Shown in pieces: positions 17,603 to 27,910 of a stretch of 64,000 bases of DNA. The position numbers and the translations under genes were made by a program. The notes under the pieces are model-generated. The model was not told the DNA's origin, did not search any database, and worked only from the letters and a program-made list of their open reading frames with translations. Source of the DNA: an uncultured Bacteroidales bacterium (GTDB taxonomy: Bacteria; Bacteroidota; Bacteroidia; Bacteroidales; F082); the NCBI GenBank assembly GCA_905236635.1, contig CAJOCJ010000003.1, forward strand, positions 124,001 to 188,000. The letters are read 5' to 3'. Position 1 is the stretch's first letter; every line of letters begins with the position of its first letter.

Positions 17603-18993
17603 TATAGATGCACCACCTCTCCATATGCTGCCGCTGCAGCTTCCATGATAGCCTCCGACATCGTTGGATGCGGAAAGATGTTCTCTATAATGTCACGTCC
17701 TTCGGCGCCGAGTTCGCGTGCCAGCACTGCTGTTGCCACCATCTCGGTGACGTTTTCGCCCACCATGTGGCAGCCGAGCCATTTGTTGGTCTTGGCGTCG
17801 AACACCACCTTGATGAAACCGTCTTTGTTGCCTGCCGCCGCTGCCTTGCCTGATGCGGTGAACGGGAATTTGCCTATTCTCACCTCATAACCTGCTGCTA
17901 TGGCTTTTGCTTCGCTCAAGCCCACTGACGCAATCTCAGGAGTGATGTAGGTACAACCAGGTATATTATTGTAGTTCAATGGCTTAGGATTTAGTCCGCA
18001 GAACTTCTCGACGCAGATGATAGCCTCGTGTGATGCCTTATGTGCTAATGCCGGTCCGTGGACGATGTCGCCGATGGCGTACACGCCAGGGACGTTGGTG
18101 CGGTAGTAGTCGTCGACGATGATCTTGCCGCGCTCGTTGGCGATGCCGAGGTTCTCGAGTCCGAGGTCTTCGAGGTTGGTCTGTACACCCACTGCCGAAA
18201 GCACGATGTCGGCCTCCACGACCTTGTCGCCTTTCTTGGTGCTGATGGTGCAGACGCATTTCTCGCCTGTGGTGTCGACGTTGGTGACCGAAGCCTCAGT
18301 CATCACTGTCATCTTCAGCTTCTTAAAGCAGCGTTCGACCTGTTTCGACACCTCTTCGTCTTCGTTAGGCACGACATTTGGCAGGAACTCCACCAATGTA
18401 ACTTTCACGCCCATAGAGGTGAAGAAGAAAGCGAACTCCGAGCCTATGGCGCCTGAGCCGACGACCACCATGGTCTCCGGAAGCTTGTCTAAGACAAGGG
18501 CTTGACGGTAGCTGATGATCTTCTTGCCGTCGATAGGCATGGCGGGCAGCTGACGCACTCTCGAGCCTGTCGCCAGGATGATGTGGTCGGCTTCATATTC
18601 GGTGCTATTGCCTTCAGCGTCAACGACTTTCACGGTCTTGTTGGCTGTGAGTGAGCCGAGACCCGGGATGAGTTCCACGTTGTTCTTCTTAAAGAGGTAT
18701 TGCACGCCTTTGCTCATGCCGTCGGCGACGCCACGGCTGCGAGCTACCACGGCTTCCATGTCGGGATGCACCTCACCCTCGAGCTTAATGCCGTAATTCT
18801 CAGCGTGTTGCATATATGTGTAAACAGCCGCGCTCTTCAGGAGAGCCTTGGTCGGGATACAGCCCCAGTTGAGACATGTGCCGCCGATTTCTGCCTTCTC
18901 GACAACGCCGACCTTTTTTCCAAGCTGTGAAGCTCTGATAGCAGCCACATAACCGCCAGGACCACTACCAATGACAATAACATCGTACTTCAT
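17602..18993 (-). CDS. lpdA: Dihydrolipoyl dehydrogenase
   Basis: 463 residues from the ATG; the frame extends three codons to a TTG. It has FAD-binding GSGPGG near residue 9, the redox-active disulfide GGTCLNWGCIPTK (C40, C45), an NAD-binding VVGSGAIGSEFAFF region and a C-terminal HPTMSEA with the catalytic His. It reoxidises lipoamide in pyruvate or 2-oxoacid dehydrogenase, or in the glycine cleavage system. No partner E1 or E2 gene is nearby, so which complex it serves is not shown. First gene of the lpdA-transglycosylase-uvrA operon. Confidence 0.96.
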   Translation of the reverse strand: MKYDVIVIGSGPGGYVAAIRASQLGKKVGVVEKAEIGGTCLNWGCIPTKALLKSAAVYTYMQHAENYGIKLEGEVHPDMEAVVARSRGVADGMSKGVQYLFKKNNVELIPGLGSLTANKTVKVVDAEGNSTEYEADHIILATGSRVRQLPAMPIDGKKIISYRQALVLDKLPETMVVVGSGAIGSEFAFFFTSMGVKVTLVEFLPNVVPNEDEEVSKQVERCFKKLKMTVMTEASVTNVDTTGEKCVCTISTKKGDKVVEADIVLSAVGVQTNLEDLGLENLGIANERGKIIVDDYYRTNVPGVYAIGDIVHGPALAHKASHEAIICVEKFCGLNPKPLNYNNIPGCTYITPEIASVGLSEAKAIAAGYEVRIGKFPFTASGKAAAAGNKDGFIKVVFDAKTNKWLGCHMVGENVTEMVATAVLARELGAEGRDIIENIFPHPTMSEAIMEAAAAAYGEVVHL

Positions 18994-19074
18994 GATTATC
19001 AATGATTTATGTTTGTTTTTAAATTATTTTTTAATGAATGAATTTTAATTGTGCGAAATTACAAAAAATTTTCA

Positions 19075-19082
19075 TATCTTTG
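19075..19082 (+). promoter_or_regulatory. Promoter -7 box of the lipocalin-like gene
   Basis: TATCTTTG, with a TTG at 19049-19051 (23-base spacer, slightly long). The leader to the ATG at 19173 would be about 85 bases, longer than usual here; it contains AT-rich sequence but no clear hairpin. Confidence 0.55.
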
Positions 19083-19172
19083 CAACATTGTTAGTGGAGA
19101 TTTTTCTTCATGTTAATATTTGTCGAAAGACAATTTTTTTACAAAAATCAGTTCCTTTAAATTATTTAATTT

Positions 19173-19607
19173 ATGTCAGCAGATTATTTCAATAGTCCGC
19201 TCATGCCATATAAATGGTATGTGGTGGCGTGTACTGTGGAGAGGAGACTCTTTAAAAATGTCGATGTATTTATGTATCTATCTGTGAATCATGACAATGC
19301 GTTTGAGTTGCTGTATGTCGCGACAGATGAGATAAATCGGCATCTAACCAAGTGCTATCATGGTAGATTTGTTATCAAAAAGAAGAAAAACTATTTGATT
19401 ATCCGTCACGGGCTGTGGAGAAAGAAGTTTCTGATAATCGCACAAAATGATGACGCGAGTATGGTCGCCTTGTCAAACAGAAGAAAATCAAAGATTTGGG
19501 TGTTGTCAAAGAAGATTCCTTATGATAATAATGATTTGGGAAAGCTCTTAAAATCCTTGGAAAATCAGGGTTTTGATATAAATAGTATTGAATTATTTTA
19601 CAGTTAA
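19173..19607 (+). CDS. Lipocalin-like protein
   Basis: 144 residues, no signal peptide. The pattern is that of short Blc/apolipoprotein-D-type lipocalins: KWYVVACTVERRL near the N-terminus (the GxW-like strand A), then strands ending in FLIIAQNDDASMVALSNRRK and KIWVLSKKIP, which correspond to the usual YALVG...LWILSR segment. The length is shorter than Blc (about 170) because the lipoprotein leader is missing. It could bind a small hydrophobic ligand, but the similarity is weak and only the overall pattern supports it. Base composition is more AT-rich than purB next to it. Confidence 0.6.
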   Translation: MSADYFNSPLMPYKWYVVACTVERRLFKNVDVFMYLSVNHDNAFELLYVATDEINRHLTKCYHGRFVIKKKKNYLIIRHGLWRKKFLIIAQNDDASMVALSNRRKSKIWVLSKKIPYDNNDLGKLLKSLENQGFDINSIELFYS

Positions 19608-19675
19608 TAAATCAATAGAAATTTTTGTTATCGAAGATTTGCTTAATTTATTTTTAATTATAAATAATAATTCCG

Positions 19676-19683
19676 TATATTTG
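19676..19683 (+). promoter_or_regulatory. Promoter -7 box of purB
   Basis: TATATTTG, 28 bases before the ATG. No clear -33 TTG at the normal distance. No purine riboswitch is visible in the short leader. Confidence 0.6.
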
Positions 19684-19711
19684 CAAGTTTGATTGATAAC
19701 AACTATATGAG

Positions 19712-21058
19712 ATGAATATATCAGAATTAACTGCTATTTCGCCTATCGACGGCCGCTATCGTAAGAAGGTTGAACGCCTTGACGAGTATTTTTCGGAGTT
19801 TGGACTGATTCGCGCCAGAGTGATGGTGGAGGTGGAGTATTTTATCGCACTTTGCCAGCTCCCGTTGCCACAGCTTAAAGACTTTGATCCGAAGTATTTC
19901 CGCAGGTTGAGAAATATCGTCAAAAACTTCAAAGTGGCTGACGCTCAGGAGATTAAGGAGATCGAGAAGACCACCAACCACGACGTGAAAGCTGTGGAGT
20001 ATTTCCTGAAACGCCGCTTCGACGCGATGGGACTGACGCAGTTTAAGGAGTTTATTCATTTCGGCCTGACATCGCAGGATATCAACAACAGCGCGGTGCC
20101 GTTCACCATGAAGGAGGCGAATCGCGAGCTTGTCGTTCCTGCTATCGAGAAAATCATCAATCGTTTGCGTGAGCTTGCCGAGGAATGGCGCGACGTGCCG
20201 ATGCTAGCCCACACACACGGCCAGCCCGCGAGCCCGACGCACCTGGGGAAGGAGATATATGTGTTCGTCGAGCGGGCTGAGAAACAACTCGAAGAACTGA
20301 AACGTCTGCCGTTTGAGGCCAAGTTCGGAGGTGCCACAGGTAACATGAACGCCCATAAAGTGGCATATCCGCAGTTCGACTGGAAAGAGTTCGCCGCCAA
20401 GTTCGAGAAGAAACTTGGGCTGAGACGTCAGGAAACGACAACGCAGATTGAGCATTACGACATGATGGCGGAGTATTTCGACACTCTCAAACGCATCAAC
20501 ACCATATTCATCGACCTGTCACGCGACATCTGGCTTTACATCTCGATGGACTACTTCAAACAGAAGATCAAAGCCGGCGAGGTGGGCTCTTCTGCCATGC
20601 CGCATAAGGTCAACCCGATAGACTTCGAGAACGCCGAGGGCAACCTCGGAATGGCCAACGCCATCTTCGAACACCTCAGCCGCAAGCTCCCTATAAGCCG
20701 CATGCAACGCGACCTCACCGACTCGACGGTGACACGTAACATAGGGGTGCCGCTGGCACATACGCTGATAGCGACAGCGTCATTGTCAAAGGGTTTGGAC
20801 AAGCTCATCCTCAACGAGACGAAGCTTCGTGCCGACCTGCAAAACAACTACGCAGTGGTGGCAGAGGCAATACAGACCATACTCCGTCGTGAGCAGGTGG
20901 AAGGTGCTTACGAGCTGCTGAAAGGTCTCACGCGCACCAACGAGAAGGTGACATGCGAGTCGATAGACGCATTTATCGATCAGCTGCCTGTCAGTAAGGC
21001 GGTGAAGAAAGAGATGCACGCCATCACACCGGAGAACTACACCGGTTTTAACTATTAA
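19712..21058 (+). CDS. purB: Adenylosuccinate lyase
   Basis: 448 residues of the fumarase/aspartase superfamily. The signature loop is SSAMPHKVNPIDFENAEGN near residue 290, and the substrate-binding TSQDINNSA and AHTHGQPASPTH segments are present. It acts twice in purine synthesis: SAICAR to AICAR, and adenylosuccinate to AMP. The purM gene for an earlier step lies elsewhere in the window (47680-48846). The exporter gene begins 12 bases after its stop, so both may share an mRNA. Confidence 0.97.
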   Translation: MNISELTAISPIDGRYRKKVERLDEYFSEFGLIRARVMVEVEYFIALCQLPLPQLKDFDPKYFRRLRNIVKNFKVADAQEIKEIEKTTNHDVKAVEYFLKRRFDAMGLTQFKEFIHFGLTSQDINNSAVPFTMKEANRELVVPAIEKIINRLRELAEEWRDVPMLAHTHGQPASPTHLGKEIYVFVERAEKQLEELKRLPFEAKFGGATGNMNAHKVAYPQFDWKEFAAKFEKKLGLRRQETTTQIEHYDMMAEYFDTLKRINTIFIDLSRDIWLYISMDYFKQKIKAGEVGSSAMPHKVNPIDFENAEGNLGMANAIFEHLSRKLPISRMQRDLTDSTVTRNIGVPLAHTLIATASLSKGLDKLILNETKLRADLQNNYAVVAEAIQTILRREQVEGAYELLKGLTRTNEKVTCESIDAFIDQLPVSKAVKKEMHAITPENYTGFNY

Positions 21059-21070
21059 AACAAAGGAAAA

Positions 21071-22918
21071 ATGACAAAAAGAAGAAATTTCCGCAGGATA
21101 CTTCATTACGTTAAGCCTTACTGGTTCAGCGTACTGATGAATATCGTCTTCAATATTCTGGCAATAGTGTTTTCATTGTTCTCATTCTCAATGATAGTGC
21201 CGTTTTTGAACCTTCTGTTCAACCCCGACAACCTTACCACGGTCAAGCCGGAATTTGCCCTCGACACCGACACCTTGCTGGCGATGCTCGACTATTACGT
21301 GAGCTATGTCATTATCTGGAAAGGACAGGCTACTGCGTTGATATTCATCTGCTTACTACTGGTAATAGCATTTTTCCTGCGTAACGTCACGACTTATTTC
21401 GCACTTTATTTCATGGTGGGCGCACGTGCCGGCACGATACAAGACATCCGCAACGATTTGTATAAGAAAATCATGATCCTGCCATTGTCGTTCTACAGCA
21501 AACACAAGAAAGGCGACATCATGGCGCGCATCACCACCGATGTGCAGGAGATAGAGGTGTCTATCATCAGTTATCTCGACACTTTCATCAAGTCGCCGAT
21601 AACAATTCTGGCATATTTCGCCTATATGCTCGGCGTGAGCTGGCGACTGACCTTGTTTGTGGTGTTGCTTCTCCCTATTGGAGGTCTCATCATCGGAGCC
21701 ATCGGCAAGTCGCTGAAGAAAGACTCCCTTGAGGGACAGAACCGATTCGCGGGAATGCTTGCCACCATTGAGGAGACCATAGGCGGACTGCGTATCATCA
21801 AGGCATTCAACGCCATCGACTACTCAAGCGAGAAATTCAACGAGCAGAACGGCAAATACACCCGTGTGATAAAGTTCGTGAACCGCAAACGTGACCTGAG
21901 CTCCCCGATGAGCGAGTTCCTCTCGTCAATCATCATCTCCATCGTGGTGTGGTTTGGCGCCACCTTGATTTTGAATGCCGCCGCCACTCCTGGGGCAGAA
22001 CCGAGCATCACAGCGGCAAACTTCATCGCTTACATCGTGGTGTTCTCACAGATCATCTCGCCGGCGAAGTCGTTCTCGCAAGGCTTCTACAGCCTGCAGA
22101 AAGGCATGGCTTCCGCCGACCGTATCTTCGAAGTGCTTGACGCTGAGGAGGTTATCGTTGAGAAGAAAGACGCTTTGCCGCTTCCTGACTTCAACGACTC
22201 CATTATATATAATAATGTAAGCTTCCATTACAACGAAGTCAATGTTTTGAAAAACATAAATTTGACCATACCTAAGGGCAAGATGATAGCTCTCGTCGGC
22301 GAGAGTGGCGGCGGCAAATCGACCTTGGTTGACCTGCTTCCACGATTCTACGACGTCAGCGAGGGCAGCATCACCATCGACGGCACAGATGTGCGTGACT
22401 TCATTATCAGCGACGTGCGCGGACTGATGGGCATAGTGTCGCAGGAGAGCATCCTGTTTAACGATACGGTGTTTAACAACATAGCATTTGGAGTCGAGCA
22501 CGTGTCACGTGAGGCAGTCATAGAGGCGGCGAAGATCGCCAACGCACACGACTTTATCATGGAGATGGAGGACGGATACGACACCATCATCGGCGACAGG
22601 GGAATGAACCTCTCAGGCGGCCAGCGTCAGCGTATCAGCATCGCCCGTGCAGTGCTAAAGAACCCTCCGATTTTGATCTTAGATGAGGCAACGTCATCGC
22701 TCGACACCGAGTCGGAACGCCTTGTGCAAGAGGCACTTGCGAAGGTTATGACAAACAGAACGTCTGTCGTGATTGCGCATAGATTGTCGACGATTCAGAA
22801 TGCCGACGAGATACTTGTCATGGTGAAAGGACAGATTGTGGAACGCGGAAAACATGAGGAGCTCATCGAACTGGGTGGCGTGTACAAACGTCTGACGGAT
22901 CTGCAGTCATTTAATTGA
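21071..22918 (+). CDS. ABC exporter, fused permease and ATPase (MsbA-like)
   Basis: 615 residues. An N-terminal membrane domain has about six membrane segments (residues 20-340), with a long periplasmic loop after the first pair. The ATPase domain has Walker A VGESGGGKSTL, signature LSGGQRQRISIA, Walker B ILILDEATSSLD and the switch His in VIAHRLST. This half-transporter dimerises. MsbA (lipid A-core flipping) is the nearest well-known type, but the same organisation is used for many drugs and lipids, so the substrate stays open. Confidence 0.92.
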   Translation: MTKRRNFRRILHYVKPYWFSVLMNIVFNILAIVFSLFSFSMIVPFLNLLFNPDNLTTVKPEFALDTDTLLAMLDYYVSYVIIWKGQATALIFICLLLVIAFFLRNVTTYFALYFMVGARAGTIQDIRNDLYKKIMILPLSFYSKHKKGDIMARITTDVQEIEVSIISYLDTFIKSPITILAYFAYMLGVSWRLTLFVVLLLPIGGLIIGAIGKSLKKDSLEGQNRFAGMLATIEETIGGLRIIKAFNAIDYSSEKFNEQNGKYTRVIKFVNRKRDLSSPMSEFLSSIIISIVVWFGATLILNAAATPGAEPSITAANFIAYIVVFSQIISPAKSFSQGFYSLQKGMASADRIFEVLDAEEVIVEKKDALPLPDFNDSIIYNNVSFHYNEVNVLKNINLTIPKGKMIALVGESGGGKSTLVDLLPRFYDVSEGSITIDGTDVRDFIISDVRGLMGIVSQESILFNDTVFNNIAFGVEHVSREAVIEAAKIANAHDFIMEMEDGYDTIIGDRGMNLSGGQRQRISIARAVLKNPPILILDEATSSLDTESERLVQEALAKVMTNRTSVVIAHRLSTIQNADEILVMVKGQIVERGKHEELIELGGVYKRLTDLQSFN

Positions 22919-22965
22919 TTTGAAAATTGATAAATTTATAATATTAAAAATTCAGAAAATAAACT

Positions 22966-23517
22966 ATGGACTTAAGTAAAGTAGTAGCCATTGCTGGCAA
23001 ACCAGGTCTTTTCCTTGTCGCTACAAACGGCGGTGGAAAACTTATTGTTGAATCGTTACTCGACGGAAAACGTATTCCGGCTTTCGCAAATGACAAAATC
23101 AGCTCACTCGAGGAAATCAGCATCTTCACGACAGGTGAGGACAAGCCTCTGAAAGAAGTGTTCATGAGCATCCACGAGAAAATGGGCGACAAACTCGACT
23201 TCGACCCGAAGAAAGCATCGCCGGTCGAGCTGAGAGAGAAGTTCCTCATCGTGCTCCCAGACTATGACGAAGACGCTGTGTATCAATCAGATATGAAGAA
23301 GGTGTTCCAGTGGTATCAGCTGCTGAACGACAAGGGAGTCCTTGACTTCACACCTGAGGCGAAAGAAGAAGAGAAGGCAGAGGAAGCCCCGGCTGAGAAG
23401 AAGGCAGTGAAGAAGACCGCCACCAAGAAAGCCGCCCCTAAGGCCGCTCCAAAGGAGAATGTGAAGACCGCCGCGGCACCAGCCACAAAGTCAACGAAAA
23501 AACCTAAGAAGGTGTAA
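22966..23517 (+). CDS. DUF5606 family protein with a histone H1-like tail
   Basis: 183 residues. The N-terminal 130 residues follow the Bacteroidetes DUF5606 pattern (VVAIAGKPGLFLV, LIVESLLDGKRIPAF, then YQSDMKKVFQWYQLLNDKGVLDF). The last 50 residues are low complexity, made of Lys, Ala, Pro and Thr (KKAVKKTATKKAAPKAAPK), like the C-terminal tails of histone H1 or bacterial Hc1 proteins. Function unknown; the tail suggests contact with nucleic acid. Cytosolic. Confidence 0.85.
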   Translation: MDLSKVVAIAGKPGLFLVATNGGGKLIVESLLDGKRIPAFANDKISSLEEISIFTTGEDKPLKEVFMSIHEKMGDKLDFDPKKASPVELREKFLIVLPDYDEDAVYQSDMKKVFQWYQLLNDKGVLDFTPEAKEEEKAEEAPAEKKAVKKTATKKAAPKAAPKENVKTAAAPATKSTKKPKKV

Positions 23518-23526
23518 CCACATACT

Positions 23527-23616
23527 CGTCATTTCGAGCGAAACGAAGTGTAGTCGAGAAATCTCACATGGTTTAACGAGATTTCTCCATTCCGCTCCGC
23601 TTCAGTCGAAATGACG
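23527..23616. repeat. Interspersed inverted repeat, paired ATTTCG arms
   Basis: The left arm (CGTCATTTCGAGCGAAACG ... GAGAAATCTC) and the right arm (GAGATTTCTCC ... TCAGTCGAAATGACG) are imperfect inverted copies around a 12-base centre. Each arm is about 39 bases. A lone arm is at 9017-9054. It lies between the DUF5606 gene and pyrK and can form a long hairpin in the transcript, possibly stopping read-through. Confidence 0.85.
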
Positions 23617-23626
23617 TATTGATCAT

Positions 23627-24385
23627 ATGAAAAAGATTATTGATTTTCAGATCATCGAGAAGCAGTCGTTTCCGCGTGCGGCATTGCTGCGTCTGAAAGC
23701 ATCGACACCCTTGCCGGAGTGCCGCGGCGGTCAGTTCGTCAACGTGCGTGTCGACGGCTGCGACAAGGCATATCTGCGCCGCCCTATATCAATACACGAC
23801 GTTGATTACCAGAACAACACTATAGACTTGCTCATCCAAGAGAAGCATGAGGGCACGCAGAAGCTATGCGCATCTCCTGTTGGGGCGGCGCTGAATGTGG
23901 TGATGCCTCTGGGCAACGGATTCACCCTGCCCGACAAGGATGACAACGTGTTGCTGGTCGGCGGCGGAATAGGCATAGCACCTTTATTATATTTTGCAAA
24001 ACAATGCAACTATTTGCAAAATATCAATTTCCTATTGGGCGGCCGTACGCAGTCAGACCTGATGCTGTTGGACCATTTCCGTAACGAGGGCGAGGTGTTC
24101 ATCACCACCAATGACGGCTCGATGGGCGAGGAGGGCTTCGTGACGGAGCATAGCCTCTGGAAGACGATGAAAATCAATAAGATATATGCGTGCGGGCCGA
24201 TGCCGATGATGAAGGCGGTGGCGAAGATGGCACGCGAGAGACACATCTGGTGTGAGGTCTCGCTCGAGAACCAGATGGCATGCGGCATCGGCGCCTGCCT
24301 GTGCTGCGTGGAGAACACCAAAGAAGGCAATCTGTGCGTGTGTAAGGAAGGTCCAGTATTTAATATCGAGAGGCTGCTATGGTAA
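23627..24385 (+). CDS. pyrK: Dihydroorotate dehydrogenase electron transfer subunit
   Basis: 252 residues: an FAD-binding beta-barrel ([11 protein letters not shown]), an NAD-binding fold ([24 protein letters not shown]) and a C-terminal 2Fe-2S site with the four Cys in [20 protein letters not shown]. It passes electrons from PyrD to NAD+, as in class 1B enzymes. Its last codons overlap the ATG of pyrD by 7 bases, as expected for subunits made in equal amount. Confidence 0.95.
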   Translation: MKKIIDFQIIEKQSFPRAALLRLKASTPLPECRGGQFVNVRVDGCDKAYLRRPISIHDVDYQNNTIDLLIQEKHEGTQKLCASPVGAALNVVMPLGNGFTLPDKDDNVLLVGGGIGIAPLLYFAKQCNYLQNINFLLGGRTQSDLMLLDHFRNEGEVFITTNDGSMGEEGFVTEHSLWKTMKINKIYACGPMPMMKAVAKMARERHIWCEVSLENQMACGIGACLCCVENTKEGNLCVCKEGPVFNIERLLW

Positions 24386-25287
24386 AGACAGAGATAAGAC
24401 TCAAGGGCTTGACCCTCAAAAACCCCGTCATGACGGCGTCGGGTACGTTCGGCTACGGCGAGGAATATGCCGATTTTGTTGACCTTTCTGAGCTTGGAGG
24501 CATCATCGTAAAAGGCACCACCTTACATCACCGCGAGGGTAATCCTTACCCGCGTATGGCCGAGACACCGATGGGTATGCTCAACTGTGTCGGACTCCAG
24601 AACAAGGGTGTGGATTATTTCATCGAGACAATCTATCCGAGAATCAGACACTTCGACACTAATGTGTTGGTCAACGTAAGTGGCTCAAACATAGACGATT
24701 ACGTTACTGCAGCCGCTAAGATTGACGCATTGGAGGATATCCCAGCCATCGAGCTCAACGTCTCTTGCCCCAACGTGAAACAGGGCGGCATGGCGTTTGG
24801 CGTTACCTGCTCGGGCATAGAGCAGGTGGTGAAGGCTGTACGTGAGGTGTATCACAAACACCTGATGGTGAAGCTCTCGCCTAACGTCACCAACATTGCC
24901 GAGATAGCGCTCGCTGCCGAAGCCGCTGGCGCCGACTCCGTATCATTGATAAACACATTGCTCGGAATGGCTATCGATGCCGAGACGAGAAAGCCAGTGC
25001 TATCGATGGTGACAGGCGGATTGTCAGGCGCTTGCGTGAAACCCGTAGCCTTGCGTATGGTATGGCAGGTGGCAAAGGCAGTGAAGATTCCAGTAATAGG
25101 ACTCGGCGGCATATCATCAGCTACCGATGCGATAGAGTTCCTGCTCGCCGGTGCCTCAGCAATACAGATCGGTACTGCCAACTTCATCGACCCGGCCATT
25201 TCCGCCAAGGTAGTAAAAGGAATAGTGGAATACTGTGAGCGTCAAGGAGTTGACGACATCCATGAGCTTATCGGAGGACTTAGATGA
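24379..25287 (+). CDS. pyrD: Dihydroorotate dehydrogenase, NAD-type (class 1B) catalytic subunit
   Basis: 302 residues, an FMN barrel protein. Key segments are [31 protein letters not shown] (the class 1 catalytic Cys lies in SCPN) and [19 protein letters not shown] (FMN phosphate site). It oxidises dihydroorotate to orotate, the fourth step of UMP synthesis; pyrF for the sixth step lies at 45712-46539. The pyrK stop and the endonuclease start overlap its two ends. Confidence 0.95.
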   Translation: MVKTEIRLKGLTLKNPVMTASGTFGYGEEYADFVDLSELGGIIVKGTTLHHREGNPYPRMAETPMGMLNCVGLQNKGVDYFIETIYPRIRHFDTNVLVNVSGSNIDDYVTAAAKIDALEDIPAIELNVSCPNVKQGGMAFGVTCSGIEQVVKAVREVYHKHLMVKLSPNVTNIAEIALAAEAAGADSVSLINTLLGMAIDAETRKPVLSMVTGGLSGACVKPVALRMVWQVAKAVKIPVIGLGGISSATDAIEFLLAGASAIQIGTANFIDPAISAKVVKGIVEYCERQGVDDIHELIGGLR

Positions 25288-27905
25288 GAAAATTATACAT
25301 ATTCATATTTTTGCTGATATTTGCTGTCACGCTGACGGCACAGGTCCCAAGTGGGTATTATGACGGCACTGATGGACTTGTTGGCGATGACTTAAAAGCA
25401 GCACTGCATGACATCATTAAAAACGACAGTCATTTGTCGTACAATGGCCTGTGGAATGCTTATAAGGTGACAGACAAAAAGCCGAATGGATATGTGTGGG
25501 ACATCTATTCTGATGTGCCTGATGGAGAGACGCCTTATGACTACACCTTTATTGATGACGAATGTCATACTAAAGACAATGGTGAAGGCGATTGCTATAA
25601 CAGGGAGCATCTATGGCCACAGTCATGGGCAACAGGAACCAGTCATGAAACCGACTTGCATCATGTGTTTCCAACCGACAAATATGTCAACGCACAACGC
25701 GGTAACTATGCCTTTGGCGAGGTTAACAATGTGACTGAGACGTTCATGAATGGCAGTAAACTTGGAAGTTGTAAATCATCGCTGGGATACAGCGGGACAG
25801 TATATGAGCCTATTGACGAGTATAAAGGCGACATCGCCCGTGCCTTGATGTATGTTAGTGTCCGCTACTACACGGAAGACAGCGACTGGCCACAGTCATC
25901 ATATATGGCTAATAAGTCGGTGTTAAAGGACTGGGCAATAGCGCTGCTGCTGAAATGGCATAGGGAAGACCCTGTGTCACAAAAGGAGATAAACCGTAAC
26001 AATGCCGTTTATGGCAAACAAAACAACCGTAACCCGTTCGTCGATTACCCCGATTTCGCCGAAATGATTTGGAATCCTAACTGGTCGAGCAGTTATCAGG
26101 TGACAGCCTCAGCAAATCCTGCAAATGGGGGCGAGGCCAGCGTAAAAGCCGATGCTACCACAACAGCTTCCATTGATTTCTCACAGCAAGGATATGAGAG
26201 CGGACAGGAGATAAGCAGCGTCACCTTGGATGCTTATGCCAGTGTCGTGTTCAACAAAGGTTCCAATAGCAACCAGCCGAAATATTATTCTACTGGCACT
26301 GCTATCAGATGTTATGGCGGTAACAATTTCAGAGTCAGCACCAGTATGGGTACAATCACAAAGATTGTGTTGACCTATGGCGACGGCGATGGCACCAATG
26401 CTATTACCACCAACACTGGCACCTTCAGCACAAACATATGGACGGGTGATGCCGCATCGGTGACTTTCACTATTGGAGGCAGTTCGGGACATCGTAGAAT
26501 AAAAGGTATAGATGTCACCTATTCTTATGAAGGTACACCTGCGGCCTCTGCCACTTGTGCATATGGCGCCACGGCCACATTGACGGCGACGCCTAACACG
26601 GGATATCATTTTGTGAGTTGGACCATAAACAACACTGTAGTATCGGAGAATCCATACAGCTTCACGGTGACAGGCAATGCCACATGTCAGGCCAATTTTG
26701 AAATAAACACCTACGACATCAGTGTAGCGGCCAATCCGACAGAGTGGGGTGACGCATTCATCGGAAACGCGCCGTCACCAAGCGAGCCACATGAGGCATC
26801 CGTTGATTTCTCTGTAAAATATGCTTCTGTTACAACATCACAGGTATTAAACGGCACGAACGTAGTTTTTGACGACAACAATGTAAGCGTTGGGTTCAAT
26901 AAAGGAACAAATAATAGCAACCCACCGACATATTACAATAATGGTAAATCCGTCAGATGTTACGGTGGCAACTATTTTGAGGTCAGCACCAATACGGGAA
27001 ATATCAGTCGGATTGAGTTAACATACGGCTCCAGCGATGGCAGCAATGCTATTACCACCAATGTGGGCTCGTTCAGCACCAATACGTGGACGGGTGATGC
27101 AACAACCGTTAGATTCACCATAGGTGGCACTTCAGGAAACCGCAGAATCAAGACGATTACAGTCACATATGTCACAGGCGGTGGTGCTCCTCCAACGGAG
27201 GCAACCTTCAATTATGGCGAAACGGCTACGATAACAGCTGTGCCAAACGAGGGCTATGCTTTTGTCAACTGGACTAACGATGGTCAGGTGGTTTCCACCG
27301 AAGCAACATACGAATTCCAGGTGACAACAGATGCCGACCTCGTTGCTAATTTCGGTCCGAATACAATAACCCAGACAAGCAATCTCGTATCCGGCTGGAA
27401 CTGGTTTAGCACATATATCACGGTGGATGACCCGGTGGACATGCTTGACATGCTTAAGGAGAGCCTGGGAGAGAATGCCGATCAGATACAGTCATTCTAT
27501 TACACGACGGAGTTTGACGGTGAAGAGTGGTTTGGCGATCTGGATGAAGTGGGAATCTACAACGAGCAGATGTATCTGATTATGGCAAATACAGCATGCA
27601 CAGTTGAGTTGCAAGGTGCCCCGGCGAATGTTGACGAATATGAGATAACCATCAGGCCAGGCTGGAACTGGATGGGATTCCCAAGTTCTGAGACGATAGA
27701 TGTCGCTGATGCCATGGCTGACTTCGAAGCAGGGGAGGGCGACCAGATTCAGAGCAAATACTATACGACCGAATTTGACGGTGATGAGTGGTTTGGCGAT
27801 TTGGAGGCATTTGTGCCAGGACAAGGCTACTTATACTATTCAAGCAGTAATGCCACGAAGATACTGGTATTTCGGACGATCGCGAAAGGACGCAAGATAA
27901 GATAA
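25284..27905 (+). CDS. Secreted endonuclease I family protein with repeat modules
   Basis: 873 residues; signal peptide [20 protein letters not shown]. Residues about 30-265 match the EndA/endonuclease I family: [12 protein letters not shown] is the active-site segment, followed by [18 protein letters not shown] and [14 protein letters not shown]. Next come two similar modules (near 290-420 and 510-650, each with FNKG, RCYGG and TWTGD or IWTGD), two InlB-type divergent repeats (VSWTINN, VNWTNDG), and the duplicated GWNW module (27387-27872). No T9SS tail. Its ATG overlaps the pyrD stop by 4 bases. The end of the protein ([10 protein letters not shown]) is longer than in the two sister modules. 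Likely role: degrading extracellular DNA or RNA. Confidence 0.88.
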   Translation: MRKLYIFIFLLIFAVTLTAQVPSGYYDGTDGLVGDDLKAALHDIIKNDSHLSYNGLWNAYKVTDKKPNGYVWDIYSDVPDGETPYDYTFIDDECHTKDNGEGDCYNREHLWPQSWATGTSHETDLHHVFPTDKYVNAQRGNYAFGEVNNVTETFMNGSKLGSCKSSLGYSGTVYEPIDEYKGDIARALMYVSVRYYTEDSDWPQSSYMANKSVLKDWAIALLLKWHREDPVSQKEINRNNAVYGKQNNRNPFVDYPDFAEMIWNPNWSSSYQVTASANPANGGEASVKADATTTASIDFSQQGYESGQEISSVTLDAYASVVFNKGSNSNQPKYYSTGTAIRCYGGNNFRVSTSMGTITKIVLTYGDGDGTNAITTNTGTFSTNIWTGDAASVTFTIGGSSGHRRIKGIDVTYSYEGTPAASATCAYGATATLTATPNTGYHFVSWTINNTVVSENPYSFTVTGNATCQANFEINTYDISVAANPTEWGDAFIGNAPSPSEPHEASVDFSVKYASVTTSQVLNGTNVVFDDNNVSVGFNKGTNNSNPPTYYNNGKSVRCYGGNYFEVSTNTGNISRIELTYGSSDGSNAITTNVGSFSTNTWTGDATTVRFTIGGTSGNRRIKTITVTYVTGGGAPPTEATFNYGETATITAVPNEGYAFVNWTNDGQVVSTEATYEFQVTTDADLVANFGPNTITQTSNLVSGWNWFSTYITVDDPVDMLDMLKESLGENADQIQSFYYTTEFDGEEWFGDLDEVGIYNEQMYLIMANTACTVELQGAPANVDEYEITIRPGWNWMGFPSSETIDVADAMADFEAGEGDQIQSKYYTTEFDGDEWFGDLEAFVPGQGYLYYSSSNATKILVFRTIAKGRKIR

Positions 27906-27910
27906 ATCGG

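Noticed and set aside
27840-27905. Frameshift at the end of the endonuclease protein
   Set aside because: The last residues ([10 protein letters not shown]) differ from the sister modules, but no alternative frame gives a better continuation, so a short natural extension is simpler.
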